Shown here: positions 1-9,833 of the stretch, one piece after another | Position numbering within the stretch: the stretch's first letter is position 1 | How the letters are laid out: every line of letters begins with the position of its first letter | DNA from: Lantana camara | Taxonomy: Eukaryota > Streptophyta > Magnoliopsida > Lamiales > Verbenaceae | DNA length: 64,000 nt | Reading direction: 5' to 3' | NCBI GenBank assembly: GCA_037501455.1 | Contig: CM074862.1 | Location: 61,101,501-61,165,500, forward strand | The notes under the pieces: generated by a model | Databases searched by the model: none | The model's input: only the letters and a program-made list of their open reading frames with translations | Told to the model about the DNA's origin: nothing | Made by a program: the position numbers and the translations under genes

Positions 1-423
1 CCTTTCTTTAGAGTTTCCTTGTACTCTTGGAAGCTCCTCTTCCAATGCCCTTTTCTTACCACAATGGTGACAAACATCCTCTTTCTGGTCTCTTTCCTTC
101 TTGGCCTTTCTCTTTTTAACCCCTCCATCGGGTTTAAGAGATCCCTTCTTCTTGGGAACTTTCTTCCCTTTGCTTTTAGATGACTTAGAAGAGAAAGTGA
201 CCATCACTACTTTGTTATCCCTTTTGATCGTGTGTTCAGCAGTCACAAGTTGACTAATCAACTCAGCTACAATAGCATGAGCATGATTCATGTTGGAGTT
301 CAACACGAAAGGGTTAAATGATGGTGGAAGCGATGCGAGAAACAAATCCACAGCGAGTTCTTCACTCTGTGGCATTTCAATAGAGGTCAGTTTCTCTTTC
401 AAAGCAAGAAACTTGAGACCGTG
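1..423 (-). pseudogene. Copia element C gag, C-terminal segment (antisense)
   Basis: Read on the minus strand this is the middle and zinc-knuckle part of a Ty1/copia gag, matching the gag of element A at 5896-7320 (LKF, SxxxMP, Lys-rich tract, CxxC of the zinc knuckle). It starts abruptly at 423 because element B is inserted there; the upstream part resumes at 15951 with the 5-bp duplication CCGTG on both sides (419-423 and 15946-15950). One extra base in the T-run at 51-54 shifts the frame inside the zinc knuckle, so the gag was already damaged. The rest of C (protease to 3' LTR) lies left of the window. Confidence 0.88.
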
Positions 424-1127
424 TGTTGGAAAACTGGAATCAGAAAACAGCAGAAATTTAAAATTTTTCCAACAAAAGGATCTTGGACTCGCAATCGTGT
501 ATCCAAATTCGTAGACATTAGAAACTTACTTTTTAATAATCTTTCTTGAAGCATTTCAAGCCACCCAAGAACGCTCTTCTCGCCGGCTTGATCCCCTCTC
601 CTTGTTAAAGCTCGAATCTTCAAAACTTCTAACTTGAAGCTCTCTAGAGATAGTCCACCAACTTGACTACAATCTAACTACTAAGGATGCTAGTTCTCTA
701 GTTAGTGTTTAGGCTTAACCTAGGGTTTAATTTATCTTGGAGAAAGGATGGTGTTCAACACATGAACCAAACGAATTGCCAATTACTCTCTAAGGGGAGC
801 ATGAGCTACCCTATATATAGGAAAGGGAGGGGTGGCCGAAAACCCCTAGTCCTTATGGGCTAAGGATTTTGGTCCGTCTCTCCTATTACTTGATCATCAA
901 GTAATTTTGACTTTGACTTTGAATTCTAATTCAAATAAAATTTTAAGAGAGCTAAATATCCAACCCTTTTGGATATTATTATACTTTATTTATTAATAAA
1001 TAAATAACTTATTTATCTAATTAATTAATTTATAATTAATGAACTAGATTAATTTTCTCCAAAATAAGAATTTCTTTTTAATTCAAAATTAAACCAAAGT
1101 CTATTAAATAATTAACACATTTAATTA

Positions 1128-1175
<48 letters not shown>

Positions 1176-1677
1176 GTGTGAGACACGTGTCACTCGGACA
1201 CGTGACCCACACGTGTGGAACACTCTTGGCTCGATTAACTCGTTTAATCATTTTAAAGTCTTAACTCATGTAACCAAGTTGTTGTGTGTGAACCTCTAGG
1301 TTCTCAATTCAATTAGCAGTGACCCTAATTAATTAATTCACTAATTAATTAATCAGTCCACAGATTAAACAACCATAGTCTAGCAATAGGTGTTTAACCC
1401 CTAGCTGAATTGGAATGTGTCGATTCGACAGAACCTTTAAGTCATTGATTTATGTGAGATACAATCCTCCTACTTACTATCTCTCAACTAAGATCTAGGG
1501 TAAGGGAATAATCAGAACCCTAATAATCCGGTCTTAAAGCAAAGTGCTTTTCATATCCATTTGATCTCAATCCAAGAAACCCTTTTCTTGATATCTTGAT
1601 CTACTGCCTTGGCCAAGGACTCCATATGGCATATGAATGACTTACACAATAAGAGATCACCTTGCAGATGCAACTGT
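424..1677 (-). repeat. 3' LTR of copia B, distal part
   Basis: This is the reverse complement of the A LTR, from the terminal TGTTGGAAAA end (LTR 3' end) to the site where A inserted. It contains the antisense TATA region, a 40-bp AT tract and part of the CACGTG cluster. The remainder is at 11633-12317; the ACTGT target duplication flanks A. Confidence 0.9.
1132..1172. repeat. (AT)n microsatellite in LTR
   Basis: Uninterrupted AT dinucleotide run of about 40 bp inside the B 3' LTR, next to the CACGTG cluster. Other LTR copies of this family have a shorter AT run in the same place. Confidence 0.95.
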
Positions 1678-2821
1678 TGTTAGGAATAGTGCCCTAAAAG
1701 CCGATTGTATATCCGCTTTGTGCTTTTCCTTATTGTAATCACAGACAATCATTGAATGAAATAATGAATTGAGGCAACACTTCTTTATATGCTCTTGTTT
1801 GGTATGCGTTTACTTTAGCTGTGCATGTATGAGAACTCCCCTAATCCTGATGGCTTTAGGACTCTACCATTTAGGTGAAATGGTTCATGAAACGAGCCCT
1901 ATATCACATAAGTCATGATTAGTAAAATACTCCAAGCCGATGAGTCCTACAGACAGTGGGAGTGTCAACCTGACTCCTCTAAGGCTTGCTTGTGGGATCA
2001 CGCCCTTAAGAAGGACCACCTTGTTTCATGGAGGTGGAAAGTGTATAGTTGATACGTGCGTGATACATGAGGGTGCTTACTTTAATAAGTAAGTTCACTG
2101 AGGTGCCCCGTGTGAGAACATTCCTAAATGGGAAAGGAAGTTTCTATTTCAGGAAATGGAAACTTCCAGATTAGGAAATATCTCACGAGTCATTGATGTG
2201 ATTAATTGATCCTTAGACTTGAGGTTCCATGTTACTTTATGAGTTAACTCTGTAGTCTTTGGTATAAGCTTTAAAGGGTGTCGCCTTAGACAACTGATTC
2301 AAGGCTTATGCTGGGGCTGCACAAGTGACTCATGGAAGTGAATGAGAATCAAGAAAGGACCTACACTTGCATTTGCAAGGTGATCTCTTATTGTGTAAGT
2401 CATTCATATGTCATATGGAGTCCTTGGCCAAGGCAGTAGATCAAGACATCAAGAAAAGGGTTTCTTGGATTGAGATCAAATGGATATGAAATGCACTTAG
2501 CTTTAAGACCGGATTATTAGGGTTCTGATTATTCCCTTGCCCCAGATCTTGGTTGAGAGATTGTAAGTAGGAGGATTGTATCTCACATGAGTCAATGACT
2601 TAAAGGTTCTGTCGAATCCGAACATTCCAATTCAGCTAGGGGTTAAACACCTGTTGCTGGACTATGGTCGTTTAATCTGTGGACTGATTAATTAATTAGT
2701 GAATTAATTAATTAGGGTCACTGCTAATTGAATTGAGAACCTATAGGGTCACACACAACAACTTGGTTACTTGAGTTGAGGCTTTAAAATGATTAAACGA
2801 GTTAATCGGGCCAAGAGGGTT

Positions 2822-2897
2822 CCACACGTGTGAAGTCACACGTGTGGCTCACGTGAGTGACACGTGTCACTGTGACACGTGTCACACACGTGTGTGT
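2822..2897 (+). promoter_or_regulatory. Cluster of six CACGTG (G-box) palindromes in the U3
   Basis: Six perfect CACGTG hexamers occur in 76 bp, most within longer palindromes such as GACACGTGTC. They lie about 330-410 bp upstream of the LTR TATA box. CACGTG is the known core bound by plant bHLH/bZIP factors, including ABA-response bZIPs. The cluster recurs with varying copy number in other LTRs here. A promoter role is inferred from position. Confidence 0.6.
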
Positions 2898-3229
2898 ATA
2901 TATATATTATATATATATTAAATAATTAATTAGTTAATTATTTAATAGACTTTGGTTTAATTTTGAATTAAAAAGAAAGTCTAATTTTGGAGAAAATAAT
3001 CTAGTTAATTAATTACGAATTAATTAATTAGATAAAAATAAGTTATTTATTTTATAATAAATAAAGTATAAAATTATCCAAAAATAGTTTGGATATTTTT
3101 AGCTCTCTTAGAAGTTGACTTGAATTAGAATTCAAAGTCAAAGTTGGAAAATACTTGATGATCAAGTAATAGGAGAGAGGGACCAAAATCCTAGCCCATA
3201 AAGGACTAGGAATTTCGGCACCCCCTCCC

Positions 3230-3237
3230 TATAAATA
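3230..3237 (+). promoter_or_regulatory. LTR TATA box
   Basis: TATAAATA in a C-rich/G-rich frame, conserved at the same place in the 3' LTR (about 11236) and the solo LTR at about 31829. It is the likely U3/R promoter, with the RNA start expected roughly 30 bp downstream. Confidence 0.7.
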
Positions 3238-3624
3238 GGGGAGCTCGAGCTCCTTATGGAGCATATAGACAATTCTTGGTTCATGTGTTGAACACCTTCC
3301 TTTCTCCAAGATTAAATTAAACCCTACATTAAGCCTAAACACTAACTAGAGAACTAGCATCCTTACTAGTTAGATTGTGATCAAGTTGGTGGACTTTCTC
3401 TAGAGACTTCAAGTTAGAAGTTTGAAGATTCGAGCTTTACCAAGGAGAGGGGATCAAGCCGCGAGAAGAGCGTTCTTGGGTGGCTTGAAACGCTTCAAGA
3501 AAGAACAAAAGAAAAGTAAGTTTTCTATCTTTACGAATTTGGTAACAAGATTGCGAGTTCAAGGTCCTTTTGTTGGGAAAATTTTTTAAATTCCGCTGCT
3601 TTCTGATTCGTGTTTTCCAACAAG

Positions 3625-3637
3625 TGGTATCAGAGCC
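3625..3637 (+). other. Primer-binding site of A (initiator tRNA-Met)
   Basis: TGGTATCAGAGCC begins three bases after the LTR end. This is the standard 13-base complement to the 3' end of plant initiator tRNA-Met used to prime minus-strand DNA. Confidence 0.95.
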
Positions 3638-5895
3638 ACCTCGTTAATCGTGTTTCTGATTCGTCTCAATTATTCTGAATTTGGTAGAAATTCTTAGGCT
3701 TAGATGCGAATTAGGTATTCATGAGTTCTTTTAGAAAGCCTGAAATACGAAACTGTAATTTTTCCTGAATTTCTGAAACTGTTTTCTTAAATTGTGACTT
3801 TGAAAACCGTTTTGATTAAAATATGTTTAAATCGAATTTTTTTAATTTTTGGATTGAACCGGGTTTTCGAGAAACCCAGAAATACGAAACGAACACGAAA
3901 AGCAACGAGCCTAGGCGTGCTAGCACGTCGCACGCCCAGGCCCGTCGCCGCCGCCCAGCTCCTCCCGCAACAGCGCGGGAGCCGTCCCGGGCGCGCCTAG
4001 GCGCGCCTGCCCAGTCTGTCCCTCAACCGCGCGGGACGCCTGGTCAGCCCGCCTAGTCGCGGCGGGCGCTGCTGCGCGCGGCGCGCGCATGATGCCAGCC
4101 CAGCGTGCGCACGCGAGCGGCAACTGCCGCGCACGTCTGCGCGCGCTGCTGCGCGGCGGTGCCTCACGAGGCTGGGCACTTTTTTTTGGGCTCGTTTTTC
4201 GTGTTTCGTGTTTTTCGTGTTTTCGGTCCGTAAAATCCCGATTTAATTTTATTTTATTTTTATCTTTTAAAATCAGTTTTGTTAAAATAAAATTATTTTA
4301 AAATTTTGATTAAATTGGGATTTTTGAGAAATTGAAGTGATTTGGATTTTGGGAAAATTATGAATTTTATTTTCTGAAAATAATGAAAGAATAAAATTAT
4401 TAATTTTGGAAATTAATTGGAATTTTATTGGTTTATTGTTTTTCGGGTTTTATTGAAAAGGCTCTTGAACAAGAATTGCATCTAAGTCGTGTTTTAAGTC
4501 ATTAGGACTTGAAACGACAATTTTAGTTTATTGGCTAAATTTAAATTCTCGCAAAAGCATGTTAGGTGATCATGGGTTTAGATCTATGTATGGTTTTAAT
4601 TTATGCACATGGATGGTTTAAATTGGGGTTGGAGCCCTATAGTTGCGTTTTTCAATTGAGGTTGGAGCCTCACTTATGTGCGTACTGTTATGTGATTTAT
4701 TATGTGGCTTTCCATATTACTGTTTTTGAGGCCGGGGTATGCCCCGTGTAATTGTCTAAGGCCAATATGAAGATTGAGCCTTATTACTTTATGTCTTTTT
4801 CTTTTTATTGTAATTTGAGAGTAGAGATAGGTGGTGAGGTTTTATTTTCATTTTGGAGACATTGCACCCATGGAGTAAGATGGACCACATTCAAGTAACA
4901 AGGAGGCCTTAAGTGAAGACCCCTCAAAATGTTAGGGAGGGGAATCTCAAGTGTTAAATGTAATAGAGATAGGGCTCGTATTTTGTTACCGCTTTCCCTT
5001 ATGTGATTTAAACTGTTTATGTGGCATGTACGTTAGAACTTGTGATTGTGGAGTGGCTCCCACATATCACGCATAAGATAGGTAGAACCCATGATCATTA
5101 CATGTTAGTATCATGCTAGGACATGTTATCTTTTTATGTGCTTGTTTGAAATGCATTTAAGTGTACTTGCATTAATCAAGACTAATAAAATTGGATAACA
5201 TATATGTTGGTGAGGTCGAACAAGACAACTCTCCGGTTGATTCGAAAATTCCCATTAAATATTAAGCTAATTTCGAACAAATAGGTGTTTAATTCGAGAT
5301 GCAAATTTTGAATTAAATTCCTAGCATTCCATCAATAGGTTTTCAGTTTAGTAAGTAAAGCTAGTTATTGTCCGCGAGTCGTGGGATAGCTAGTGGAGCT
5401 TATTAGTTCTGAGTTACCAAATTGATCATTTTAAATGATCAATATTTCATGGTCAATTTTAGCAAGGGCGATGTCCGCGAGTCGTGGGTCGTTCGAACTA
5501 AGTTTTGGTCATGATCTGATGATTGATGGGTCTAGCTTAACGCCTAAGTAAATATGGATGTCGCACGAGTCGTGGGTCCATATTGAAAGATAGGTGATGC
5601 AAAAACAATTACTAAGAGTTCTAAAGGTGTTAGAATTGGTAAGTTTTCCCTACCTAGGGTTCTTACTTAGAATGTCCGCGAGTCATGGGTTCGAGGTAAA
5701 ATGCCTAGGATCTTAGTACCCATTGGGAAACGTGTTCCTCTTAGATCTTTGGGAATTCTAGATCTTTGAAAAACAGTGGGAGCTACAATAGATTAAAGAC
5801 CTTATCTTTTGTATATCGTTATAATTCAGCATGCTCACTAGTTCTCTGTTTTACCATTTAGGTCGTAGATTCTGTGATTCTCTACGTGTTTTGAA
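3638..5895 (+). other. Long untranslated leader of copia A
   Basis: About 2.26 kb without a coding frame lies between the primer-binding site and the gag start. It contains a strongly GC-rich block at about 3907-4178 in otherwise AT-rich sequence, and four copies of a GTCCGCGAGTCGTGGGT-like motif at 5370-5691. The leader of C (18930-21078, antisense) keeps both features, so they are family traits. Confidence 0.8.
5370..5691 (+). repeat. Four dispersed copies of a GTCCGCGAGTCGTGGG motif in the copia leader
   Basis: Copies at about 5370-5385, 5473-5489, 5560-5579 and 5673-5691 are spaced 85-115 bp apart, with unrelated AT-rich sequence between. The CGAGTC(G/A)TGGG core is kept in all. Matching antisense copies occur in the leader of C at 19137-19461. 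Confidence 0.8.
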
Positions 5896-7320
5896 ATGGC
5901 AACCAAAAACCCTCTTGTATCGATCCTCGAGTCAAACAAGTTGACTGGTCCCAACTATTCTGATTGGCTGAGGAATCTAAAAATCATTTTAGATTCTGAA
6001 AAGAGAACTTATGTTCTCTTCGAAGGGGAGCCTAGTCCCGAAGGGGAGGCTCCCACTCGGGCCGAGCGGGACGCGATTCAGAAGTGGAAGGATGATAATC
6101 TCCAAGCCCGTTGCCTTATGTTGGCTAACATGTCTCCGGACTTGCAAAGGCAACATGAGGCCATGGAATTTGCTTGGGAGATTTACGACCACTTAGAGCA
6201 ACTTTACCGCCCTCATGAACGTGTTACAAGGTATAACACTTCAAAGGAATTGTTCCACTTGAGAATGAGGGAAGGTTCAAGTGTCCATGAATATGGACTC
6301 AAGTTTCTTGCCCTTACTGAGAAACTTGCTTCCATGGACATGCCACTGAAAGATGAGCTTTCAGTGGATTTGTTGCTAGCTTCGCTCCCACCATCATTCA
6401 ACCCATTTGTCCTTAACTTCAACATGAATCATGCTGGTGCTACTGTAGCTGAGCTGATTAGTCAGCTTGTGACTGCTGAAAGCACGATCAAGAAGGACAA
6501 TAAGGTTTTGATGGTGAATGCTCCATCTTCCTCTTCTGGGTCTTCTAAAGGTAAGGGCAAGAAAGCCCAAAAGAAGAAGAAGAAACCCCTTAGGCCCACT
6601 GGTGGCATTTCGAAGGGGAAGGCCCAAAAGAAGAAGCGTGATCAGAAAGAGGATGTTTGCTTCCATTGTGGCAAAGCGGGACATTGGAGGAGAAACTGCC
6701 CAGAGTACAAGGCTACTCTAAAGAAAGGTATCTTTCTCGTTGAAGTAAATCTTTCTATTAATTCTAGTTCTTGGGTACTTGATACCGGTTGTGGAACTCA
6801 TATCTGTAATGATGTACAGATGCTAAGTGAGGTCCAACAACTCAAAGAAGGAGAATGTGTCTTGAAGATCGGCGATGGCTCAAACGTTGAAGCTCGAGCT
6901 TTAGGCACAATTAGATTAGATTTAGGTAGTTTTGAGTTAGTATTAAACAAAGTCCTTTATGTACCGAGCATTATTCGTAATATAATTTCAGTTCCAATAT
7001 TAGATTGTGAAGGTTATGAAACTTATATTAAGAATGGTAAATATTTTATCAAACGGAACAACTCTTCCGTTCACATCGGTACTCTAAGTAATGGACTTTA
7101 CCTAACTCAAAATATCAATATTATGAATATACAACGAGAAACAAAGCGTAAGAGAGATGACAAAGTTTCAGCTCCCTTATGGCACGCTAGATTGGGACAC
7201 ATTTCCAAGAACAGAATTAGCAAGATAAACACTTTAGGATCATTCTCTGAAAATGATCTCAAAGAGTTGACCTCTTGCGAATCCTGTCTCAAAGGAAAGA
7301 TGTCCAAAGTTCCTTTTTAA
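5896..7320 (+). CDS. Copia A gag-protease, 474 codons, truncated by frameshift
   Basis: N-terminal part of a Ty1/copia gag-pol polyprotein. Residues about 1-240 are gag (KLTGPNYSDWLRNL near the start), ending in a lysine-rich stretch. A CCHC zinc knuckle lies at 255-268 (CFHCGKAGHWRRNC). The aspartic protease active site DTG is at 296-298 (WVLDTGCGTHI), and the pre-integrase zinc motif has WHARLGH at 429-435 and CESC at 461-464. The start follows the family N-terminus MATKNPLVSIL, shared with C (18929) and J (63061). The frame stops at 7318-7320 because of one extra T in the run 7314-7318; coding continues at 7328 in the next frame. Copia elements normally encode one continuous polyprotein, so this is a break. 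Confidence 0.92.
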   Translation: MATKNPLVSILESNKLTGPNYSDWLRNLKIILDSEKRTYVLFEGEPSPEGEAPTRAERDAIQKWKDDNLQARCLMLANMSPDLQRQHEAMEFAWEIYDHLEQLYRPHERVTRYNTSKELFHLRMREGSSVHEYGLKFLALTEKLASMDMPLKDELSVDLLLASLPPSFNPFVLNFNMNHAGATVAELISQLVTAESTIKKDNKVLMVNAPSSSSGSSKGKGKKAQKKKKKPLRPTGGISKGKAQKKKRDQKEDVCFHCGKAGHWRRNCPEYKATLKKGIFLVEVNLSINSSSWVLDTGCGTHICNDVQMLSEVQQLKEGECVLKIGDGSNVEARALGTIRLDLGSFELVLNKVLYVPSIIRNIISVPILDCEGYETYIKNGKYFIKRNNSSVHIGTLSNGLYLTQNINIMNIQRETKRKRDDKVSAPLWHARLGHISKNRISKINTLGSFSENDLKELTSCESCLKGKMSKVPF

Positions 7321-7327
7321 AGGAACT

Positions 7328-9817
7328 GTGGAACGTGCCACTGAGGTTTTGGATTTGATCCATACTGATGTTTGTGGACCGCTTAGTGTAAGCACTAGAA
7401 ACAATCATCAGTACTTCATAACCTTTACTGATGACTTTAGTCGGTATGGTTATGTATACTTAATGAAGTATAAATCTGAAGCTTTTGAGAAATTCTTAGA
7501 ATTTCAAAAAGAGGTTGAGAACCAAACTGGTCACAAGATCAAAGCACTTCGATCTGTTCGAGGAGGCGAGTATCTTAGTGAAGAATTCCTTAATCATCTC
7601 AAAGATAATGAGATTATCTCTCTGTGGACTCCTCCGGGAACTCCTCAGCTTAATGGAGTTTCTGAGAGAAGGAATCGAACCCTACTTGATATGGTTCGTT
7701 CCATGATGAGTTTCACTGACTTACCACCTTCTTTCTGGGGTTATGCCCTAGAAAGTGCAGCAAAGATTCTGAATCTAGTTCCCTCTAAGTCAGTCCCCAA
7801 GACGCCCTATGAAATGTGGCATGGTAAAATCCCTAGTTATTCTTACTTAAGAATTTGGGGTTGTCCTGCTTACGTGAAGAGGACAGTGGGAGATAAGTTA
7901 GAATCTCGTTCTAACTTATGCTACTTTGTAGGTTATCCTAAGGAATCCATAGGATACTATTTCTATGATCAATCTGAGCAAAAGGTGTTTGTTTCCAGAA
8001 ATGCCACTTTTCTTGAGGAACCGTTCCTTAAAGAAAAGAAAGGCAAGATCATAGAATTAGAAGAAGTACAAAGTGACCCCACACCACCCACTGAAGAAAC
8101 GTCCCACTCTGATCAACCACAACCAATCACGAATTTCGATACACATGAAAATCCTCCTCTAAGGCGTTCTGAACGTACTCCTAGACAGCCGGAGAGATGG
8201 TATGGATTCTTCCATGAAATCTCTCAAAAGGATAATGATCCTTTAACATATGAGGAGGCACTTTCAGATTCTGACTCTGAACAGTGGATAGAAGCCATGA
8301 AATCCGAAATGGATTCCATGAACTCCAACCAAGTTTGGACCTTGGTAGATTTGCCTGATAGGGTCAAACTCATAGGTTGCAAATGGATCTTTAAGAGAAA
8401 GCTTGGAGTTGATGGAAGCATTGCAGCCTACAACGCAAGACTGGTTGCAAAAGGATTCACTCAAAGACCCGGCGTAGACTTTGACGAAACCTTTTCACCA
8501 GTTGCAATGCAAAAGTCCATTCGAATCATGCTTGCCATTGCTGCATATTATGACTATGAGATATGGCAAATGGATGTGAAAACTTCCTTTCTCAATGGTG
8601 ACATTGACAAAGACATTTATATGGAGCAACCCATAGGTTTCACATTCAATGGGAGTGAGCAAAAGGTTTGCAAACTCCAAAGATCAATCTATGGATTGAA
8701 ACAGGCTTCTAGGAATTGGAACATTCGATTTGATGAATCGGTCAAAGCGTTTGGATTCATCCAAATTTTGAATGAATCATGTGTGTATAGAAAGGAATTG
8801 GAGACCTCAGTGCAATTCTTAGTACTTTATGTTGATGACATCCTTCTTATTGGGAATTCGAAGGATGACATGAAAGTAACTAAGTTATGGTTATCGAACC
8901 AATTCGAGATGAAAGATCTTGGTGATGCGTCCTATATCCTTGGAATTAAAATCTATAGAGATAGATCTAGAAGGTTAATAGGACTATCACAATCGATGTA
9001 CATTGACAAAGTATTAAAGAGATTCAATATGGAGTCAGCAAAGGTTAAGAACCTTCCTATGAGTGTAGGAACATGTCTTTCAAAGAAGATGTGTCCTAAG
9101 ACTAACCTTGAGAAGGAGAGAATGACTCATACACCTTATGCGTCAGCAATAGGTAGCATAATGTATGCAATGTTATGTACTCGACCGGATGTGGCTTATG
9201 CACTTAGTGTAATGAGTCGTTTCCAATCTGACCCTGGAGATGGTCACTGGGCTGCCGTGAAGAATATTCTTAAGTACTTGAAAAGTACTAAAGATTTATT
9301 CTTAGTTTACGGAGGTCAGAAAGATCTTACTGTCGAAGGATACTGCGATGCAAGCTTTGCATCTGACTTAGATGATTTTAAGTCAATGTCAGGATACATT
9401 TTCTGCCTAAACGGCGGAGCAGTGAGTTGGAAGAGTTCCAAGCAAACTACCACTGCAGATTCGACCACTGAGGCCGAATACTTAGCTGGAAATGATGCAG
9501 CTAATGAAGGTGTTTGGATTAGAAACTTCATTCAAGAGTTGAATGTTGTTCCTAGTAGGAAAGACCCCATTACTGTGTTTTGTGACAACACTGGGGCGGT
9601 TGCTCAAGCAAGAGAACCAAGATCTCACCAACGGACCAAGCACATTATGAGGAAGTATCACCTAATCCGTGATATTATCAAAAGAGGAGATGTGCTAATT
9701 GAGAAGGTCACATCAGCAGAAAACGTGGCAGATCCACTTACTAAACCCCTTAGTCGAGAAGCTTTCCAAGGTCATCTTCAGAAGATGGGACTTAGAGTAG
9801 CTTTAGAATGGCTTTGA
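7328..9817 (+). CDS. Copia A integrase-reverse transcriptase-RNase H, 829 codons
   Basis: Downstream part of the copia polyprotein, open to its natural stop. Integrase core is at about 1-140: first catalytic Asp at 14 (HTDVCGP) and Glu at 113 (SERRNR). The second Asp position, 77, exactly 35 residues before the Glu spacing, reads Val (RSVRGGEY), so the DD(35)E triad is broken. Reverse transcriptase is at about 335-580, with MDVKTSFLNG (Asp416) and YVDD at 501-504. RNase H is at about 665-810, with Asp673 (YCDASFASD), STTEAEY at 712-718, FCDNTGA (Asp753) and ADPLTK. The annotated Met is only the first ATG after the frameshift, not a real start. The polypurine tract and 3' LTR follow directly. 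Confidence 0.93.
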   Translation: MERATEVLDLIHTDVCGPLSVSTRNNHQYFITFTDDFSRYGYVYLMKYKSEAFEKFLEFQKEVENQTGHKIKALRSVRGGEYLSEEFLNHLKDNEIISLWTPPGTPQLNGVSERRNRTLLDMVRSMMSFTDLPPSFWGYALESAAKILNLVPSKSVPKTPYEMWHGKIPSYSYLRIWGCPAYVKRTVGDKLESRSNLCYFVGYPKESIGYYFYDQSEQKVFVSRNATFLEEPFLKEKKGKIIELEEVQSDPTPPTEETSHSDQPQPITNFDTHENPPLRRSERTPRQPERWYGFFHEISQKDNDPLTYEEALSDSDSEQWIEAMKSEMDSMNSNQVWTLVDLPDRVKLIGCKWIFKRKLGVDGSIAAYNARLVAKGFTQRPGVDFDETFSPVAMQKSIRIMLAIAAYYDYEIWQMDVKTSFLNGDIDKDIYMEQPIGFTFNGSEQKVCKLQRSIYGLKQASRNWNIRFDESVKAFGFIQILNESCVYRKELETSVQFLVLYVDDILLIGNSKDDMKVTKLWLSNQFEMKDLGDASYILGIKIYRDRSRRLIGLSQSMYIDKVLKRFNMESAKVKNLPMSVGTCLSKKMCPKTNLEKERMTHTPYASAIGSIMYAMLCTRPDVAYALSVMSRFQSDPGDGHWAAVKNILKYLKSTKDLFLVYGGQKDLTVEGYCDASFASDLDDFKSMSGYIFCLNGGAVSWKSSKQTTTADSTTEAEYLAGNDAANEGVWIRNFIQELNVVPSRKDPITVFCDNTGAVAQAREPRSHQRTKHIMRKYHLIRDIIKRGDVLIEKVTSAENVADPLTKPLSREAFQGHLQKMGLRVALEWL

Positions 9818-9824
9818 CGGGCAA

Positions 9825-9833
9825 GTGGGAGAT
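9825..9833 (+). other. Polypurine tract of A
   Basis: GTGGGAGAT sits immediately before the 3' LTR, the usual place for the plus-strand DNA primer. The same sequence occurs antisense in B at 12318-12335. Confidence 0.85.

Larger units (their letters stand above)
1678..3622 (+). repeat. 5' LTR of copia A (1945 bp)
   Basis: TG...CA termini with the primer-binding site just downstream. It holds a CACGTG cluster, an AT run, and a TATA box about 390 bp before the LTR end, followed by the likely R and U5. It is longer than the 3' LTR by 151 bp because the 3' LTR carries two later deletions. Confidence 0.95.

Noticed and set aside
3625..3637. tRNA-like sequence TGGTATCAGAGCC
   Set aside because: Only the 13-base primer-binding complement is present at each site (also 21079, 29861, 45317); no tRNA gene.
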